Below are positions 6,111-8,498 of a stretch of DNA of 8,498 nt, piece after piece (position 1 is the stretch's first letter; each line of letters opens with the position of its first letter). Position numbers and translations under genes: made by a program. The notes beneath the pieces were generated by a model. That model saw only the letters and a program-made list of their open reading frames with translations. It ran no database searches and was not told the DNA's origin. Where the stretch lies: the NCBI GenBank assembly GCA_902478715.1, contig CABSMC010000094.1:1-8498 (forward strand), in the 5' to 3' direction. Source of the DNA: an uncultured Adlercreutzia sp. GTDB taxonomy: Bacteria > Actinomycetota > Coriobacteriia > Coriobacteriales > Eggerthellaceae.

Positions 6111-7010
6111 ATGATCTACGAACCCATTTGGGGCGCCATCATCGCGTGGTACCTCTTTCTGGCCGGCTTGGGCGGCGGCGCGTTCGCAACGGCGGTGTTC
6201 GTCCGCTACCGCCATCCGGATTGCAAGCGCCTCATGCGCGTCGGGCGCCTTATCGCGCCGATCGTGGTCATCATCGGCCTGTGCTTGTTGATGTTCGACG
6301 CTGCCGCGGGCTTCGCCCATCCGCTGCGCTTCGCGCTTCTGCTTACGAACTTCGGGTCGGTAATGACCTGGGGCGTGGTGTTTCTGGCGGTGTTCGTGGT
6401 CGTCGCGCTCATCGTGCTGGTGCTTGATCTGATGAAGCGCGAGGTGCCGATGTGGCTCGATTGCGTGGGGCTCGTCATGGGCCTGTGCGTCGCCATTTAC
6501 ACCGGCTGCCTGCTTGGCGTGTGCCAGGGATTCCCCCTGTGGAACAGCGCGCTTCTGCCGATTCTGTTCCTCGTGTCCGCCGTGTCCACCGGCATGGCCG
6601 CAGTGCTGCTCGTCGGCGTGTTCTACGCGCCTGACGAGTTCAACGAGGTCGTCGTCATGAAGAAGTTCCACTTCTGGCTGCCAGTCATCGAGTTCGTGCT
6701 GGTTGCCGCGCTGCTGTTCATCACGGCGTTCAACCCGAGCCCCGCCGGCTGGGAGAGCGTGATGTCGCTGGTGTCGGGCAATTGGGCCGTGGCGTTCTGG
6801 CTGCTGTTCGTCATCGTGGGCCTGGTGCTCCCGACGATTCTAGAATGCTGGATGCTGTGGCTGGCCAAGCACGAGTTCGAGACCTCGCGTACGGGCCAGA
6901 TGATCAGCGCGCTATCGGACGCGGGCGTGCTCGTCGGCGGCTTCATGCTGCGTCTGCTCATCGTGAGCGCGGCGGTGCCGATCACGATCATTCAGCCTTG
7001 GATGCTGTAA
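6111..7010 (+). CDS. nrfD: NrfD/PsrC-family membrane anchor and quinone-reactive subunit
   Basis: This 299-residue integral membrane protein of the NrfD/PsrC family exchanges electrons between the menaquinone pool and the iron-sulfur B subunit without haem. About eight hydrophobic segments are visible, near residues 8-30, 48-68, 83-105, 116-138, 146-170, 186-208, 224-248 and 270-290. Family features include the opening YEPIWGAIIAWYLFLAGLGGG (from Y3), a FPLWNSALLPILFL segment (141-154) followed by STGMA, and the terminal GGFMLRLLIV (276-285). The frame is open back to 5955, but the start is placed at 6111. There GAGGTGA (6099-6105, overlapping the stop of the previous gene) sits five bases upstream, and an earlier start would run through the B-subunit gene. 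It is the last gene of the operon and is followed at once by a terminator. Whether electrons flow to or from quinone depends on the unknown substrate. Confidence 0.94.
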   Translation: MIYEPIWGAIIAWYLFLAGLGGGAFATAVFVRYRHPDCKRLMRVGRLIAPIVVIIGLCLLMFDAAAGFAHPLRFALLLTNFGSVMTWGVVFLAVFVVVALIVLVLDLMKREVPMWLDCVGLVMGLCVAIYTGCLLGVCQGFPLWNSALLPILFLVSAVSTGMAAVLLVGVFYAPDEFNEVVVMKKFHFWLPVIEFVLVAALLFITAFNPSPAGWESVMSLVSGNWAVAFWLLFVIVGLVLPTILECWMLWLAKHEFETSRTGQMISALSDAGVLVGGFMLRLLIVSAAVPITIIQPWML

Positions 7011-7035
7011 GTTTCGATAAGCTCTTTACTCCTTG

Positions 7036-7065
7036 CAAGAGGCGGCCTTCGGGCCGCCTTTCTTG
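7036..7065 (+). terminator. Intrinsic terminator of the oxidoreductase operon
   Basis: GGCGGCC (7041-7047) and GGCCGCC (7052-7058) form a perfect 7-bp stem with the tetraloop TTCG, followed by TTTCTT. The flanks CAAGA (7036-7040) and TCTTG (7061-7065) can extend the stem across a TT bulge. It begins 26 bases after the nrfD stop codon. The symmetrical flanks mean it might also stop minus-strand transcripts coming from the peptidase gene that ends at 7162. Confidence 0.85.
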
Positions 7066-7161
7066 TGGGACGGCTCAGCGATTTTGTTTCGCGGTCTTGA
7101 GGGGGGGGGTGGAGAGGACGGCTGCGGAAGGATGCAGCTGCGGGAAAGGTGCAGGGTGGCG

Positions 7162-8055
7162 TCAGGCCTGGACGTGGTACGTCTCGGCGAGCCATTCTTC
7201 TAAGCAAAGGCCGCTTTGCGCTACGGCGGGAGCGACCTCGCGGCCTAGGTAGCGGTAGTGCCAGGGCTCGTAGCCGATGCCGGTTGTGGCGCTTTTGTTC
7301 GTGGGATAGCGCAGGATGAAGCCGTACTCGGCGCAATGGGCCATGAGCCACTGCTGGGTGGCGGTGGCCTCTTGGCCCTCGTCCAGTTCCTGGTAGTCGG
7401 CATCCACGATGTCGACGGCGAGGCCCGTCTGGTGCTCGCTGGCGCCGGGCGGGGCCACCCAGAACGCGGCGGCCTCTTCGGCTTCGGTGCCTTCCAAATG
7501 ATCCTCGTGCTCGGCTCGCTCGATGCGGTTTTCGAAGAGATTCTCCTGGTAGTCGTAAGTGCGGAACGAGGAGCAGATGACGGGGCGGACACCTTCGGTT
7601 TCGGCAGTCGTGAGCATGGCTGTGAGATCTTTGACGATGCGGGCATCCACTCGGTGGTTGACGTGGGGCTCCACCCAGCTTTCGTCGGGCAGCTCGGCCA
7701 GATTGCTAGGCACGAAGTCGGCGGCGAGGGGATGGTCGCGGTTCACGAGGCGCAGGTTCCAGGGGAGGTCTTCAAGCGCCATCGGAGGCGTTTCGGTGTC
7801 GACTGGGGCGCCGGGTTCGGCCTCGGTCGCGGACTCGGCGGTCGAGGCTGTTTCTGCGTTGGAGGAGGCGTTGGCGGCATTCAACGGCGTCGCGGGCTGG
7901 GCCAGGGCGGCGGATTCGGAAGGTACGGGCTGGGCGTGGGCGGCCGACCTGCGGGAGGCGAAATAGGTGCCGTCGCCGACGACGAGCACGGCGGCCAAGC
8001 CGCTGGCGAGTGCGATAAACTCGCGGCGGTTGAGCGCGAATGGCGCGTTCGTCAT
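7162..8055 (-). CDS. Tat-exported D-alanyl-D-alanine carboxypeptidase, VanY/M15B type
   Basis: This 297-residue protein is a zinc peptidase of the M15B family that trims the terminal D-Ala from peptidoglycan stem peptides outside the cell. The metal motif S-E-H208-Q-T-G-L-A-V-D215 and E263-P-W-H266 supply the zinc ligands H208, D215 and H266 and the catalytic E263. R164 and Q170 in SSFRTYDYQ match the conserved upstream motif. The N-terminus carries a twin-arginine signal (N-R10-R11-E-F-I) with a likely cleavage site after A41 (AHA/QP). Residues 42-95 form an Ala/Ser/Thr/Glu-rich linker, probably disordered; the peptidase domain fills the remainder. The start at 8055 has a strong GGAGGAGG-type site about six bases upstream. 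The frame stays open to 8439 but no other start is supported. No vanR/S, vanH or vanX partners are visible, so a housekeeping wall role is likelier than glycopeptide resistance. Confidence 0.9.
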   Translation of the reverse strand: MTNAPFALNRREFIALASGLAAVLVVGDGTYFASRRSAAHAQPVPSESAALAQPATPLNAANASSNAETASTAESATEAEPGAPVDTETPPMALEDLPWNLRLVNRDHPLAADFVPSNLAELPDESWVEPHVNHRVDARIVKDLTAMLTTAETEGVRPVICSSFRTYDYQENLFENRIERAEHEDHLEGTEAEEAAAFWVAPPGASEHQTGLAVDIVDADYQELDEGQEATATQQWLMAHCAEYGFILRYPTNKSATTGIGYEPWHYRYLGREVAPAVAQSGLCLEEWLAETYHVQA

Positions 8056-8180
8056 GGAGCCTCCTCCTTCCTGGGTCTGACGCTTTGCTTGGCTTGCCTG
8101 CGGCTGATGCGTTGTCGCTTGGGACTCGGCTTGCTTTTGGGGCGGCCGGCTCCGGCGACGTGCGATCGTCGCTGGAATGT

Positions 8181-8216
8181 GCCAGTTACGACTGGCGAGC
8201 CGATGGGGGCTCCCAT
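8181..8216. repeat. Two adjacent small inverted repeats upstream of the peptidase gene
   Basis: GCCAGT (8181-8186) and ACTGGC (8191-8196) pair perfectly around TACG. ATGGG (8203-8207) and CCCAT (8212-8216) pair around GGCT. Both lie 125-160 bases upstream of the peptidase start, within the 282-base gap between it and the gene starting at 8338. They could be operator sites or leader hairpins, but neither has a T-tract. No clear promoter for the peptidase gene was found in this gap. Confidence 0.3.
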
Positions 8217-8324
8217 GGTAGCGCTTGGGTTGCGCGCTGCGTGACAGCATTTGGAAAAAGACGCACACCTTACGCTTTCTTAATTGGAGCGTCCGGGGTT
8301 CCGCGTGTGGGAAAGTGCGGGCGC

Positions 8325-8330
8325 TATAAT
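8325..8330 (+). promoter_or_regulatory. Perfect -10 box immediately before a start codon
   Basis: TATAAT matches the sigma-70 consensus exactly. It ends seven bases before the ATG at 8338, so the predicted transcript start coincides with the start codon and the mRNA would be leaderless. No good -35 hexamer is present at 16-18 bases (CGCGTG at 17) and there is no TG extension. Confidence 0.6.
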
Positions 8331-8337
8331 AGCGATC

Positions 8338-8498
8338 ATGAAGAAGCCGACAGAGAAAAAGAAAGAAGCGATTGCGCAGAGCGATGCGGGCGATGCTTTC
8401 GCCGGCGCGACTGATCGCGCGATCGAGACGAGGGAGCAAGTCTTAGCGGAGGCCGCCGACGAAGGCTTTGCGGAGACCGTAAGCGAAGACTCTGCGGA
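8338..8498 (+). CDS. N-terminus of an unidentified charged protein (partial)
   Basis: A frame opens at ATG 8338 and is still open at the window end, giving 53 complete codons. The peptide starts MKKPTEKKKEAIAQ and becomes acidic and Ala/Glu/Asp-rich, with no signal peptide or recognisable domain in the visible part; it looks disordered. An in-frame stop at 8281-8283 bounds the frame upstream, leaving only a GTG at 8305 and a TTG at 8284 as alternatives, neither with a Shine-Dalgarno sequence. There is no Shine-Dalgarno sequence before 8338 either, because the -10 box occupies that space. The codon third positions are less GC-rich in the lysine-rich start. The gene is divergent from the peptidase gene. 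Its function is unknown, and the product may simply be a disordered N-terminal extension of a larger protein. Confidence 0.6.
   Translation, partial: MKKPTEKKKEAIAQSDAGDAFAGATDRAIETREQVLAEAADEGFAETVSEDSA

Noticed and set aside
8056..8439. A 128-residue N-terminal extension of the VanY-type peptidase
   Set aside because: It would bury the Tat signal inside the protein and overlap the divergent gene and its promoter. ATG 8055 has a strong Shine-Dalgarno sequence.
1..8498. CRISPR arrays, tRNA or rRNA genes, insertion sequences
   Set aside because: No regularly spaced repeats, cloverleaf-like sequences, transposase motifs or terminal inverted repeats with target duplications were seen.

Overview
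The window is about 8.5 kb of GC-rich bacterial DNA. It carries a respiratory-type molybdenum/tungsten oxidoreductase locus, followed by a secreted-peptidase gene and the first codons of a further gene. The GC-rich codon use, the set of Tat-exported molybdopterin and iron-sulfur proteins, and the strict Shine-Dalgarno spacing would fit a gut actinobacterium of the Eggerthellaceae (Coriobacteriia). This assignment is an inference from style and gene content, not from a marker gene.

Layout. From 135 to 2291 on the minus strand lies a full-length aldehyde:ferredoxin-oxidoreductase-family gene that I recognise as a YdhV homologue; it ends in a strong terminator at 54-90. A 302-base divergent intergenic region (2292-2593) separates it from a plus-strand operon of four tightly spaced genes (2594-7010). 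These are a Tat-signal YdhY-like protein with four [4Fe-4S] motifs, a Tat-signal molybdopterin catalytic subunit of the PsrA/PhsA type, a PsrB/PhsB-type four-cluster electron-transfer subunit, and an NrfD/PsrC-type eight-helix membrane subunit. A GC-rich terminator (7036-7065) closes the operon. Beyond it, on the minus strand, is a Tat-signal VanY-type (M15B) D,D-carboxypeptidase (7162-8055). A plus-strand gene that seems to be leaderless then starts at 8338 and runs off the window.

How the genes may work together. The A-B-C subunits (3359-7010) form a standard periplasm-facing molybdoenzyme that exchanges electrons with the menaquinone pool through NrfD. The YdhV/YdhY pair resembles the pair encoded in the E. 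coli ydh operon, whose physiological substrate is, as far as I know, unsettled. Here that pair is attached, across a shared divergent promoter region, to a complete Psr/Phs-type complex. The two transcription units look co-regulated: two near-identical palindromes (CCCTCAAWGAGGG, centred at 2403 and 2486) each sit 30-31 bases upstream of a -10-like hexamer, one for each divergent direction. That places them close to -42 of both predicted transcripts. This is the most interesting non-coding signal in the window.

Substrates cannot be read from the sequence. Family assignments rest on motifs and on remembered homologues, not on database searches.
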